The translations under genes were made by a program, and so were the position numbers. Shown here piece by piece: positions 23,733-32,498 of a DNA stretch of 34,285 bases (position 1 is its first letter; each line of letters starts with the position of its first letter). The stretch comes from Bacillota bacterium. Lineage in GTDB: Bacteria > Bacillota > UBA5301 > Bu52. The notes beneath the pieces are model-generated. The model was not told the origin of the DNA. It made no database searches and saw only the letters and a program-made list of their open reading frames with translations. The stretch spans positions 1 to 34,285 of the forward strand of contig JADBKO010000005.1 of assembly GCA_014896355.1 (NCBI GenBank), in the 5' to 3' direction.

Positions 23733-25721
23733 ATGGGAAAAACTGCGGGTTTTCCCGCGGATCCGGCCGTGGACGTGGCGGGGCTCGGCGTACGGTACGG
23801 AAAACTCTGGGCCATCCGGGATGTGACGGTGCGGATGCGGCGAGGTTCCATCCTGGGCTTGGTGGGGCCGGACGGGGCAGGGAAAACCAGCCTGCTGCGG
23901 GCTCTTTGCGCGCTGCTGCCGCCGGCTGCGGGGTCCGGCACGGTGCTGGGGCTGGATCTGGCCCGGCAGAGAGAGCAGATCCGCCGCCGGGTGGGGTACA
24001 TTCCGCAGCATTTCAGCCTTTACGGCGACCTGAGTGTGGAGCAGAATCTGCGGTTTTTCGCCCGCATCTTCGGTCTCGACGCCGGAGAGAGCGAGGCCCG
24101 CAGCCGCTGGCTGTTGCGTTTTGCTGGGCTGGAGCCGTTCCGCGCCCGGGAGGTGCAGTGGCTTTCCGGGGGGATGAAGCAGAAACTCAGCCTGGCTTGC
24201 GGCCTGATTCACCGGCCGGAGCTTCTGATCCTGGATGAGCCCACCAATGGGGTGGACCCGGTGGCGCGGGTAGAGCTGTGGCAGCTTTTGCAGGAGGTGT
24301 GCAGGCAAGGCACGGCCGTGGTGGTGAGCACGCCTTATCTGGATGAATGCGCATACATGAACGAAGTGGGGGTGCTGGTGCAAGGCAGACTGCTGGCCCA
24401 AGGAACACCCGAGCAGCTGGTGGCCCTGGCCTGCGGCCTGGCCTGGGCGGAGCTGGGTGTTGCGGATGCCCGGGGGCGCGTGGAAGTCCTGCAGTACCTG
24501 CGGGGATTGCCGGGCGTGCGGCGGGCCGTGGCCCGGGGAGAGCGGGTCATTGTGGCTCTGGACCCAGCCGTGGCCTTTGCGGGCCAGGCCACCGGAGAAG
24601 GCCGGCCTGCGGGCGGGATGGATGTGGGCCGGAACGGCGCGGCCGTGCCCGTGGCCGCAGCGGCATGGCTCGTCAGGCAGCTGCGGGCGGCGGGAATGGC
24701 TGCGCTTGGACAGCCCATCCCCCATCCGCCGGATATGGACGACGCCTTCTGGTGGCTCGGGGCGCAGGCCCTTGCCGCAGACAATCCAGGGCCGGGACGC
24801 AGCAGCAGCCCTTTCACGGTGCCTGCAGAAGACGGTGGCCCGGCGCGGAGGGCGGGGAGTAGCCGGCCTGGGCCGGGTCCCGGGCCGGAGCCTGGGCAGC
24901 AACCTGGGCGCACCCGCGCCGGAAGTGGAGCAGAACCGGTCGTGGCGGTGGAGGTACAGGGGCTGACCAAGCACTTTGGGACTTTTCAGGCGCTGGCGGG
25001 GGTGGACCTGCAAATCCGGCAGGGCCAGATCTTCGGGCTTTTGGGCCCCAACGGGGCGGGGAAGACCACACTGATCCGCATCCTGTGTGGCCTCATGGCA
25101 CCGACTGCGGGCCAGGTCCGGGTCCTGGGGCGTGAAATGCCGCGACAGGCGTACGAAGTGCGTCCGCGCATAGGATACATGAGCCAGCGCTTCAGCCTGT
25201 ACCAGGATGTCTCGGTGCGGGAGAACCTGCGGTTTTACGGGCGCGTGTACGGGATGGCGGGCGATGCTTTGGTGCAGGCCGTGGACCAGGCCCTGGCGGA
25301 TTTCGGGCTGGAGGCGGTCCAGGACCGGCCGGTGGCGGAGATCGGTGCAGGCCGGCGGCAGCGGCTGGGTTTTGCCTGCGCCACGCTGCACCGGCCCCAG
25401 CTCCTGTTCCTGGACGAGCCCACCAGCGGCGCAGACCCTGCGGCGCGGGCCCGGTTTTGGGAATTCCTGTACGAGCTGGCGGCGCGAGGAACCACCATCG
25501 TGGTCACCACCCATTACATGGATGAGGCTGAGCACTGCGACCGGCTGGCCCTCATGAGCTGCGGCCGCCTGGTGGCGGTGGGAACGCCGGCAGACCTGAA
25601 AAAAGCATGGGGCAAGGCATCCCTGATGGAGGTGTTCCTGGCTGTGGCCCGCAAGACGGGTGCCGGCCCCCACGCAGGACAGAGAGCGGAGGGAGTCGGG
25701 GGTGCCGGTGGAACGGCATGA
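23733..25721 (+). CDS. Fused double ABC ATPase (YbhF-like)
   Basis: Two ATP-binding cassettes in one 662-residue chain, energising the preceding permease. The start is ATG 23733, after GAGGGGG. Cassette 1 has Walker A GPDGAGKTS, Q-loop YIPQHFSLYGDLSVEQNLRF, a canonical signature LSGGMKQKL and Walker B LLILDEPTNGVDP, but its H-loop position reads STPYLDECAYM, with Pro replacing the usual His. After a Pro/Gly-rich linker (about 350-410), cassette 2 has GPNGAGKTTL, YMSQRFSLYQDVSVRENLRF, a degenerate signature IGAGRRQRL, LLFLDEPTSGADP and an intact H-loop TTHYMDEAEH. The two sites are thus complementary: one has the good signature, the other the good H-loop, as in asymmetric ABC pairs. The linker is longer than I expect for YbhF. 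Its 3' end overlaps the TetR gene. Confidence 0.92.
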   Translation: MGKTAGFPADPAVDVAGLGVRYGKLWAIRDVTVRMRRGSILGLVGPDGAGKTSLLRALCALLPPAAGSGTVLGLDLARQREQIRRRVGYIPQHFSLYGDLSVEQNLRFFARIFGLDAGESEARSRWLLRFAGLEPFRAREVQWLSGGMKQKLSLACGLIHRPELLILDEPTNGVDPVARVELWQLLQEVCRQGTAVVVSTPYLDECAYMNEVGVLVQGRLLAQGTPEQLVALACGLAWAELGVADARGRVEVLQYLRGLPGVRRAVARGERVIVALDPAVAFAGQATGEGRPAGGMDVGRNGAAVPVAAAAWLVRQLRAAGMAALGQPIPHPPDMDDAFWWLGAQALAADNPGPGRSSSPFTVPAEDGGPARRAGSSRPGPGPGPEPGQQPGRTRAGSGAEPVVAVEVQGLTKHFGTFQALAGVDLQIRQGQIFGLLGPNGAGKTTLIRILCGLMAPTAGQVRVLGREMPRQAYEVRPRIGYMSQRFSLYQDVSVRENLRFYGRVYGMAGDALVQAVDQALADFGLEAVQDRPVAEIGAGRRQRLGFACATLHRPQLLFLDEPTSGADPAARARFWEFLYELAARGTTIVVTTHYMDEAEHCDRLALMSCGRLVAVGTPADLKKAWGKASLMEVFLAVARKTGAGPHAGQRAEGVGGAGGTA

Positions 25722-26463
25722 GGATCGAACCCCCTCTGCGGCGCAGGATGTGTTCGCCGAGGCCTTGGCCGCCTATCATCCGCCGCAGGGGATGACGGAA
25801 AAACACCGGCGCATTGTGGAGGCCGCCCTGCGCATCTTCGCCCAGAAGGGCTACGCCGGGACCTCCACGGCGGAAATTGCCCGGGAGGCCGGCGTGGCCG
25901 AGGCCACCATCTTCCGCCACTACAAGGCCAAAAAGGACCTGCTGCTGAGCCTGGTGGCCCCCCTGATGGCGCGTTTGGTGGGGCCGGTGGCGGTCCGGTC
26001 CGCAGCGGAAATTGCAGGAGATCCCTCCCTCTCCCTGGAAGAAATGCTTCGCCGTCTCATCCGGGACCGCCTCCACTTTGCGTTGGAGAACGCGCCGCGC
26101 TTTCGGATTTTGCTGCAGGAATCGTTTTTTCACCCGGAGCTGCGGGACGCCTTGTGGCGCGGGATCTGGCAGCAGATTCACGATGTGGTGGCAGCGGCGT
26201 TGCGGCAGCGGATGGAGCGCGGCGAAATCCGCCCTGTGGACCTGGAGGTGGCCGTGCGGGTCCTGGTGTCGGGCGTGGCCAGCTTCATTCTGCCCAGGTT
26301 GATGGGGCTGCAGGCGCCCGTGGCCGATGACGAGAAGGAAATCGCGGCCACTGTCGACATTCTGCTGAAGGGGCTGCTCCAGGGGCCGGCCGGTGCGGCG
26401 GCCGGTGTCCCGGCGGACGAAACCACAGGCGGGCCACAGGGCAGGCCGGATACGGAGGCATGA
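25702..26463 (+). CDS. TetR family transcriptional regulator
   Basis: Predicted repressor of its own exporter operon. GTG 25702 is preferred: GGAGGGAG lies upstream and the gene then overlaps the ATPase stop by 20 bp. A longer frame from GTG 25660 is less likely. The 253-residue protein has an N-terminal tail of about 25 residues, the TetR helix-turn-helix (KHRRIVEAALRIFAQKGYAG, then TSTAEIAREAGVAEATIFRHYKAK), a ligand domain (about 90-210) with RLIRDRLHFALENAPRFRIL and FFHPELRDALW, and a disordered C-terminal tail. The sequence is typical of regulators linked to ABC-2 efflux systems. The likely binding site is the palindrome at 22441-22464. Its stop overlaps the start region of the GH20 gene, so all four genes form one transcription unit. 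Confidence 0.92.
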   Translation: MPVERHEDRTPSAAQDVFAEALAAYHPPQGMTEKHRRIVEAALRIFAQKGYAGTSTAEIAREAGVAEATIFRHYKAKKDLLLSLVAPLMARLVGPVAVRSAAEIAGDPSLSLEEMLRRLIRDRLHFALENAPRFRILLQESFFHPELRDALWRGIWQQIHDVVAAALRQRMERGEIRPVDLEVAVRVLVSGVASFILPRLMGLQAPVADDEKEIAATVDILLKGLLQGPAGAAAGVPADETTGGPQGRPDTEA

Positions 26464-26468
26464 GTTGC

Positions 26469-28544
26469 ATGAGTGAGCCATTCTCCATTCCATTGCTCCC
26501 CTACCCACGGAAACTGGCCCGGGGGCAGGGCTCCCTGAATGTACGCAAGCTGGCGGCGCTGTTCGTGGCGCCGGAGGCGACTGAGCTGGAGTGGCACGCG
26601 GCGGAGGATCTGGCACAGGACGTGACGAGCTGGGGGCTGGTGTCGCTGCGGCCAGAGCGGGGCGGCGTGCTGGCTGGCAGCGCCGGCGCTCCGGCAACGG
26701 AACCCGCCGTCTGGCTGGCAGTGGCCGGCCGCGATGCCCTGCCATTATGGGCCGCTGAGGGGCAGGGAACGCAATCGGGGGCGCAGGCCGGCGGGGAGCA
26801 GGAGAACCTGGCCCAGCAGGGTCCTGAGGCGTATCGGATCCGGGTGGGGCAGCACGGGATCCTGGTCTTGGGTGCCAGCCCGGCAGGCGTGTTTTGCGGC
26901 GTCCAGACGTTGCTGCAGCTCCTGGCCAGTGCCGAGGTGGGGCGCTCCGGCAACTTGCCGGCGCTGGAGATCACAGATTGGCCCTCCTACCCGGATCGTG
27001 GCGTCATGCTGGACATCTCCCGGGGGCGGGTGCCTCGGCTGGAAGACCTTTTGGGCCTGGTGGACGTTTTGGCGCGGCTGAAGATCAATCATCTGGAGCT
27101 TTACACGGAACATACCTTCCGCTCCCGGCAGCATCCAGCGATCGGCCAGGACGCCGGCGGCCTCAGCGCCGCGGATTTGTCCGCCCTGGACCGCTATGCC
27201 CGGGCTCACCATGTGGAGCTGGTGCCCAATCTGCAGAGCTTCGGGCATCAACACGAGATTCTGAAGCTGCCGCAGTATGCGCATCTGGCGGAGTCTGACG
27301 ACCTGTGGACCCTGACGCCCATGGAGGAGGGCACGTACGAGCTTCTGGACCAGCTCTACGCTGAACTGCTGCCGGCGTTCGCCTCCAAGCGGTTCAACGT
27401 GGATTGTGACGAGACCTTCGATCTCGGCAAAGGCCGCAGCGCAGGCCTGGCGGAGCAGATCGGCCTGGGGCGGGTGTACATGCGGCACATCCAGCGCCTG
27501 CACGAGCTGGTCAGCGGCAAATACGGCCATCAGATGATGATGTGGGGGGATATCGTCCTCCACCACCGCGACCTGGTGCCAGAGCTACCGAAGGATATCC
27601 TCCTGTTGAACTGGATCTACGAGGCCGCCCCCCGTTACGAGCAGGTGGAGCCGTTCGCCGAGGCCGGCGTGACCCAGTGGGTGTGCCCGGGGACGTCTTC
27701 GTGGAACTCGTTGTTCCCGCGGCTGGAGAATGCCTTGAACAACATCCGCCAGTTCCTGGCCGATGGCCGGCAGGTGGGGGCCAAGGGCTGCCTGAACACC
27801 GATTGGGGCGACGGTGGCCACTACAATCTGCCGGGCCTCAGCTTCTATCCCCACGCATATTTCGCGGCGGAGGCCTGGAATCCCGGTGCTTTGGAGCGGG
27901 ACGCATTCGAACGGGCGTACGGGGCGTTGGCCTTCGGGGACGACGGAGAAGCCTGGATGAAGGCCCACCGGGCCTTGGGGGAGGCTGTGGTCTACGAAGA
28001 CCTCTACCGGATGAACGGGTCCCAGACCTGCGATCTCTTCTTCAAGCCCCAGGACGATGACGTGTTCGAGTCGGTGGGCGAGGAATCGGTGGCCAAGGCC
28101 CTGGACCTGGCAGGGCAGGCCCTGGACGCCGTGGCGGGCCGGGTGCCGGCGGCGGGGACGGGCGCTGCGGCGCCACAGGTGGAAGACGCCCGGACGGCGG
28201 ACGGGGCGGGAGTCCAGGCAGGACAGGCTGGCCAAACTCGCCGGGAGGGTCCGCACCCGGTGCTCTTCAACGCCCGGCAGCAGCGGCTGGTGCGCAGGGA
28301 AGTGGTTCTGGCGGGGCGGCAGATTCAATTTGCCATGGAGCGCTGGAAGGTCGTGCAGGTTCTCAAGCAGGGAAAACCGGCGGGCGGCGGCTTCGTGGCA
28401 GCGGCCGCGCGCCACCTGGCCCAGGTGTCGCAGGCTCTGGCGGAGGAATTCGCCGCATTGTGGCGGGCCCGTAGCCAGGAGCCCGGTTTGGCGCCGCTTT
28501 TGGAGCGGATGGCGGCGGTGCAAAAAGAGCTGCGCGGGGAGTAA
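26469..28544 (+). CDS. GH20 family beta-N-acetylhexosaminidase-like protein
   Basis: Predicted cytosolic exo-glycosidase for terminal beta-linked GlcNAc or GalNAc. An ATG at 26460 overlaps the TetR stop, but ACGGAGG suits ATG 26469 better (spacing 10). There is no signal peptide. The N-terminal GH20b-like domain (about 1-160) includes AYRIRVGQHGILVLG and GVFCGVQTLLQLL. The catalytic barrel begins with DWPSYPDRGVMLDISRGRVP, has LYTEHTFRSRQHP, the acid pair Asp314-Glu315 in FNVDCDETFD, MMWGDIVLHH, and NTDWGDGGHYN near the end. The usual HxGGDE motif is thus replaced by NVDCDE, seen in a bacterial side branch. The C-terminal part has an Ala/Gly-rich insertion (about 560-600) and a helical tail. 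Translational coupling to the TetR/exporter operon is unusual for a glycosidase. Confidence 0.85.
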   Translation: MSEPFSIPLLPYPRKLARGQGSLNVRKLAALFVAPEATELEWHAAEDLAQDVTSWGLVSLRPERGGVLAGSAGAPATEPAVWLAVAGRDALPLWAAEGQGTQSGAQAGGEQENLAQQGPEAYRIRVGQHGILVLGASPAGVFCGVQTLLQLLASAEVGRSGNLPALEITDWPSYPDRGVMLDISRGRVPRLEDLLGLVDVLARLKINHLELYTEHTFRSRQHPAIGQDAGGLSAADLSALDRYARAHHVELVPNLQSFGHQHEILKLPQYAHLAESDDLWTLTPMEEGTYELLDQLYAELLPAFASKRFNVDCDETFDLGKGRSAGLAEQIGLGRVYMRHIQRLHELVSGKYGHQMMMWGDIVLHHRDLVPELPKDILLLNWIYEAAPRYEQVEPFAEAGVTQWVCPGTSSWNSLFPRLENALNNIRQFLADGRQVGAKGCLNTDWGDGGHYNLPGLSFYPHAYFAAEAWNPGALERDAFERAYGALAFGDDGEAWMKAHRALGEAVVYEDLYRMNGSQTCDLFFKPQDDDVFESVGEESVAKALDLAGQALDAVAGRVPAAGTGAAAPQVEDARTADGAGVQAGQAGQTRREGPHPVLFNARQQRLVRREVVLAGRQIQFAMERWKVVQVLKQGKPAGGGFVAAAARHLAQVSQALAEEFAALWRARSQEPGLAPLLERMAAVQKELRGE

Positions 28545-28569
28545 TTCCAGCGCTTTTGGGAATGAGCCA

Positions 28570-30336
28570 CTACGGATGGCGCAGCAGCTCCCGCACCACC
28601 TGCCGGTCGTCAAAGGGAATCTTGCGGTCTGCAAAGACCTGGAACGCCTCATTTCCTTTACCGGCGATGATCACCAGGTCACCGGGCTCCGCCCAGCTGA
28701 GGGCTTGACGGATGGCTTGCCGGCGGTCGAGGACGACCTCGTAGTGCCGTAGCCGCGATGGGCCCGGGAGCCCTGGATCCACGGCCGGGGCGCCGCTGCC
28801 GGGCCCGACACCGCCGGAAGAGACTGCGGCGGCTCCCAAGGCCGCCTGGGGCTCCAAAGCCCGCAGAATCCCAGCCTCCACCTGGGCGGCAATAGCCCGC
28901 GGATCTTCAGTGGGAGCGTTGTCGGTGGTGAGGATGGCATAGTCGGCATGGCGGGCCACAGCCTCGCCCATCAGGGGCCGTTTGCCCTGGTCCTTGCCGC
29001 CTTCGGCACCGAAGACGATGATCCGCCGCCCCGCAGGCGAGGGCGCCGGCACCTGCAGAATATTCGTCAGAGCTGCCGGGTTGTGCGCAAAATCCACAAG
29101 GACGGAAAAAGGCTGGCCCTCATCGATGACTTCGTAGCGTCCCGGGATGGGCGGCAGGGTACGGAGCGCGGCGGCGATGGTTGCAGCGGGCACACCGGCG
29201 GCCAGGCCCACCGACATGGCGGCCAGAGCGTTGTAAACGTTGAACCGCCCGGGAACGGGCAGATGGATCAGGACCCGCCCGGCGCGGAGCCGCCTGCCGG
29301 GAAAGCCGCTATAGCAGGCCACGAACTGGCTGCACAGCGGATGCAGGTGGACGGCTTCCGCCCAGACGGCGGCATCATAGGTGCCCAGGGAGCTGCGGCT
29401 CAGAGGGGCGATGGAATAGGCCACCAGCCGGTTACCATGCGACCGGGCAGCCCGGATGAAGTGGGTGGCATTGGGATCGTCGTGATTGAGGATGGCGGTC
29501 TTCTGCAGGGGTTTGCAGCTTGAGCGGGCAGCGCCGCCGGTGCCCGGGTGCAGCACCGGGCCCTCGCCCGCGCCCAGGCCAAAGAACAGGCGCAACTTCG
29601 TTTCCAGGTAGTTGGTGAAATCCCCGTGGAAATCGAAATGGTCACGGGTAATGTTGGTCAGGACTGCCATGTCGAATTCCGCCCCTGCCACGCGCTGGAG
29701 GGCCAGTGCATGGGAGGACACCTCCATGACGGCCCAAGTCACCGACGCATCGGCCATACGCCGGAACAGCCTTTGCAGATCCAGGGATTCAGGCGTGGTG
29801 CGCACGGCCGGTTCCGCCTTACCCGCCACCTTGGTCCATATGGTGCCGATGAGGCCTGTCCTCTGGCCTGCGGCGGCTAATATGGCCTCGGCCATGTGGG
29901 CCGTGGTGGTCTTGCCGTTGCTGCCTGTGATGCCGACCAAGCCCAGGCTTGCCGAAGGAACATGGTAGAAACGGCTGCTGATCAGGGCCAAGGCCAGGCG
30001 GGGATCCGCCACCCGCAGCTGCGAAGGAGCTTGGACGCGGGGAAAGCCCCCCTGCGCCGAACCGTCGGCCGACTGTGGGCCCGGCGATGGGGACGGCTCA
30101 TCTTCGATCCAGCGCTGTACCACCAGAGCAGCGGCGCCGCGCCCTATGGCCTCCGCTGCGAAGTTGTGGCCGTCGGTTTTGAGCCCCGGGATGCAGAAAA
30201 AGGCGTCTCCCGGCTGCACCTGCCGCGAGTCGTACGCCAGGCCCCGCACTTCCCGCAGCGGATCACCCCGCAATTCTGCCGGCAAGGAGGCGGCCTGCAG
30301 CCATTCCAGCAGATTTTGCAGTGTCACGGGCGGCAT
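28570..30336 (-). CDS. murE: MurE-like UDP-MurNAc-tripeptide ligase, atypical
   Basis: Mur ligase adding the third stem-peptide residue to UDP-MurNAc-L-Ala-D-Glu in the cytoplasm. The 588-residue protein has the MurE N-domain (LAYDSRQVQPGDAFFCIPG), the P-loop GITGSNGKTTT, TTPESLDLQRL, MEVSSHAL, TNITRDHFDFHGDFTNYLETK with the expected carbamylated lysine, and the C-domain PGRYEVI, VDFAHNPAAL and IIAGKGNE. Where diaminopimelate ligases have DNPR, this protein reads TTDNAPTEDP (28900-28923), so the arginine that grips diaminopimelate is missing; the lysine-type motif is absent too. Two low-complexity insertions (about residues 80-105 and 525-550) add length. The gene is alone, outside a division/cell-wall cluster, and may be a second MurE. 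ATG 30336 is the likely start. Confidence 0.88.
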   Translation of the reverse strand: MPPVTLQNLLEWLQAASLPAELRGDPLREVRGLAYDSRQVQPGDAFFCIPGLKTDGHNFAAEAIGRGAAALVVQRWIEDEPSPSPGPQSADGSAQGGFPRVQAPSQLRVADPRLALALISSRFYHVPSASLGLVGITGSNGKTTTAHMAEAILAAAGQRTGLIGTIWTKVAGKAEPAVRTTPESLDLQRLFRRMADASVTWAVMEVSSHALALQRVAGAEFDMAVLTNITRDHFDFHGDFTNYLETKLRLFFGLGAGEGPVLHPGTGGAARSSCKPLQKTAILNHDDPNATHFIRAARSHGNRLVAYSIAPLSRSSLGTYDAAVWAEAVHLHPLCSQFVACYSGFPGRRLRAGRVLIHLPVPGRFNVYNALAAMSVGLAAGVPAATIAAALRTLPPIPGRYEVIDEGQPFSVLVDFAHNPAALTNILQVPAPSPAGRRIIVFGAEGGKDQGKRPLMGEAVARHADYAILTTDNAPTEDPRAIAAQVEAGILRALEPQAALGAAAVSSGGVGPGSGAPAVDPGLPGPSRLRHYEVVLDRRQAIRQALSWAEPGDLVIIAGKGNEAFQVFADRKIPFDDRQVVRELLRHP

Positions 30337-30379
30337 CCGGATTCATCCCCTTTCCGCTGCGGCCCCGGACCACGGGGGC

Positions 30380-30408
30380 TTATCAGTCCGGCAGGATTCT
30401 GGTAAAAT
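30380..30408 (+). promoter_or_regulatory. Candidate promoter for the ExoD-like gene
   Basis: TTATCA (30380-30385), an ideal 17-base spacer and TAAAAT (30403-30408, five of six). It lies in the 93-bp gap between murE and the exoD-like gene. Transcription from about 30415 allows either proposed start of that gene. Confidence 0.45.
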
Positions 30409-30429
30409 GTCAGTTAAGGTGTCGAGAGG

Positions 30430-31083
30430 GTGCCAATCCGCGATGCACACGCAGGGAACCAGGAGCATCGGCCCACTATGCAGGCAACAGTGCCGCTGGC
30501 CACCTCGGTTAGCGACAGATTGCGCCGGCGCCTGGAAGACCGGGCGAAAGGTTCGGCCACCGTCGGCGAGATTGTGGATCTCTCCAACCAGCACGGATTC
30601 GGTCTGATTTTCATCGTCCTGGCTTTACCCACCCTGGTTCCGGTGCTTCCGCCCGGAACCGCCGTGTTAGTAGGCCTGCTTTTTGTTTTTCTCGGCCTGC
30701 AGCGCTGCCTGGGCCTGCGCCACCCCTGGCTGCCGGCCCGGGTGCGCGGGGTGGTGATCAGTCCGAAAGTGGCGAAGTTTATCGTGAACCGGGCGTTGCC
30801 GGTTCTGGACCAGATTGAGAGCCGTTCGCGCAAACGCTGGAAAATCGGTTCCTCGGAGCCGGTCAGCCGCCTGGCAGCCGTGGCCGTGGCTTTGCTGGGA
30901 CTGGTGATGGTGGCTCCCCTGCCCTTCATGAATACCCTGCCTGCCATGATGGTGCTGGCCATCGGGGTGGGGTTTCTAAAGGGAGATGGGCTTTTCCTCC
31001 TGCTGGGAACCATCGGCACCGCCGTCCTCGTCGTGGCTTTGGTGGCGCTTTTCACCGCAGCCGGCACGGCACTGTTTGGTTGA
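30430..31083 (+). CDS. ExoD family membrane protein
   Basis: ExoD-family proteins are small membrane proteins first linked to exopolysaccharide production and alkali tolerance in rhizobia; the biochemical role is unknown. The protein has a soluble N-terminus (VSDRLRRRLEDRAKGSATVG) and then the family core LSNQHGFGLIFIVLALPTLVPVLPPGTA, with a second related block (LVMVAPLPFMNTLPAMMVLA) and 4-5 membrane helices. Start choice: GTG 30430 with GAGAGG immediately upstream (217 residues), or ATG 30478 with AGGAGC 12 bases upstream (201 residues, beginning MQATVPLATS). The second gives a more typical N-terminus. It is divergent from murE. The frame ends 165 bp before the mutY start, so co-transcription with mutY is plausible. 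Confidence 0.82.
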   Translation: MPIRDAHAGNQEHRPTMQATVPLATSVSDRLRRRLEDRAKGSATVGEIVDLSNQHGFGLIFIVLALPTLVPVLPPGTAVLVGLLFVFLGLQRCLGLRHPWLPARVRGVVISPKVAKFIVNRALPVLDQIESRSRKRWKIGSSEPVSRLAAVAVALLGLVMVAPLPFMNTLPAMMVLAIGVGFLKGDGLFLLLGTIGTAVLVVALVALFTAAGTALFG

Positions 31084-31247
31084 CTGTGCAGTCCGGGGCT
31101 TGCCTTTGCGAATCTGGCTTTCCCGTCCCAGCAGGCGTTTATGATGGGCTGCTGGGCAGCGTTTCTCGGAAATGGCAAACAGAAATGGATTCCCACGCGA
31201 TGATTGGAAAATCGGCACATCCTACGGGGGTCTTAAGGGCAAACCAG

Positions 31248-32483
31248 GTGGGTGGAGCAGAAGGGGCGGTCCCGGGGAGCCGCCCCGACGAGCCGGCGAG
31301 CCCGGCCTGGGCGTTGGCCCTATTGTCTTGGTTTGAGGGCCATAGGCGGGACCTTCCCTGGCGCCGCGATCCTACGCCTTACCACGTACTGGTCTCTGAG
31401 CTGATGCTGCAGCAAACACGGGTGGACACGGTGGTCCCGTATTATGAGCGTTTTTTGCGGCGGTTCCCGGATTTCGCCCATTTGGCTGCTGCGTCGGAAG
31501 AGGAGGTTCTACGCCTGTGGACGGGCTTGGGCTATTACTCGCGCGCCCGGCACCTTTGGCAGGCAGCCCGTCAGGTGGTGGCCCGCTACGGAGGCAATCT
31601 GCCGCCAGACCGGGGCGTCCTGCTTTCCCTGCCGGGCGTCGGGCCCTACACAGCAGGTGCTATCTTGAGCATCGCCTTTAACCGGCCGGCTGCGGCGGTG
31701 GATGGGAACACGGCGCGCGTGGCAGGCAGGCTTCTGGCGCTGGATGCAACCACGGCGCGGGGCCACCGGGAGTTGGCCGACCGCATTGAGGCGGCTGTGC
31801 CGCCGGGGCGGGCCCGCGATTTTACCCAGGCCCTGATGGAGCTGGGAGCGCTGGTGTGCCTGCCTCCGCCCCAGGCGCCAGATTGCGGACGTTGTCCGCT
31901 GGCGGCATGGTGTCTCTGGTGCAAGAGCCCGCAAGACCGCAGTTCCACAGGCGCCGCTGGGGCACGGCAGCCGAAGCCCGGGCCGCGCGTGGTGCCGCGG
32001 GCCGTTCTGGTGGTGGCTTGCGGGAACCGGGTTCTGGTGCGGCGGCGCCCCTCGCGGGGGCTCTTGGCCGGTATGTGGGAATTTCCGGGGACAGACGTGC
32101 GCGAAGACGGGCCTAGGGCTGCTGCCCTCAGGACAGCGCTGGACTTGGGGATCGCGTTGGGCCTTGGGATCGCCGGTGGCCTTGGAGTTGGCCAGAACTG
32201 CGGCCACCTAGGTTCGGCGGAGGTGGATCTGCAAGGGCCCGCCGTGCATTACGCCCATACGTTCAGCCATCTGCGCTGGGAAGTGGATGTCTACTGGGCC
32301 AAACTGCCACCAGCCCCCGGGATTCTGGAATCCACCGGCATGGAAGGCGGTGCAGGGCCGCCCACGGTTCTGTGGCTCCGGGCCGCCGATTTGGCGAGCC
32401 AGGTGCCGCTGCCAGCGGCTTTTCGCCCTGTGGCCGCCTTCGCTCGCAGCCTCGTGGAAGGAGGTGCGCCGCCGGGGGGTTAA
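31248..32483 (+). CDS. mutY: A/G-specific adenine DNA glycosylase MutY
   Basis: Base-excision repair enzyme that removes adenine mispaired with 8-oxoguanine. GTG 31248 is preferred (TTAAGGG seven bases upstream, 411 residues); the frame is open to 31080 but lacks family sequence there. The glycosylase core has PWRRDPTPYHVLVSELMLQQ with the catalytic Glu of SELM, the helix-hairpin-helix LPGVGPYTAGAI and VDGNTARV with the catalytic Asp. The iron-sulfur loop (31857-31913) reads C-x8-C-x2-C-x5-C, two residues longer in its first gap than the usual C-x6-C. The C-terminal Nudix-like domain that recognises 8-oxoguanine is present (RPSRGLLAGMWEFPG and HTFSHLRWEVDVY) with a Gly/Leu-rich repeat-like insertion (LGIALGLGIAGGLGVG). 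A long perfect hairpin follows the gene. Confidence 0.92.
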   Translation: MGGAEGAVPGSRPDEPASPAWALALLSWFEGHRRDLPWRRDPTPYHVLVSELMLQQTRVDTVVPYYERFLRRFPDFAHLAAASEEEVLRLWTGLGYYSRARHLWQAARQVVARYGGNLPPDRGVLLSLPGVGPYTAGAILSIAFNRPAAAVDGNTARVAGRLLALDATTARGHRELADRIEAAVPPGRARDFTQALMELGALVCLPPPQAPDCGRCPLAAWCLWCKSPQDRSSTGAAGARQPKPGPRVVPRAVLVVACGNRVLVRRRPSRGLLAGMWEFPGTDVREDGPRAAALRTALDLGIALGLGIAGGLGVGQNCGHLGSAEVDLQGPAVHYAHTFSHLRWEVDVYWAKLPPAPGILESTGMEGGAGPPTVLWLRAADLASQVPLPAAFRPVAAFARSLVEGGAPPGG

Positions 32484-32498
32484 CCGGGATGGGGGATG

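Noticed and set aside
23166-25673. An 835-codon open frame on the minus strand across the ABC exporter genes.
   Set aside because: It is antisense to two unmistakable ABC genes, its translation is His/Gln/Pro-rich with no domain, and such long shadows are expected at this GC content.
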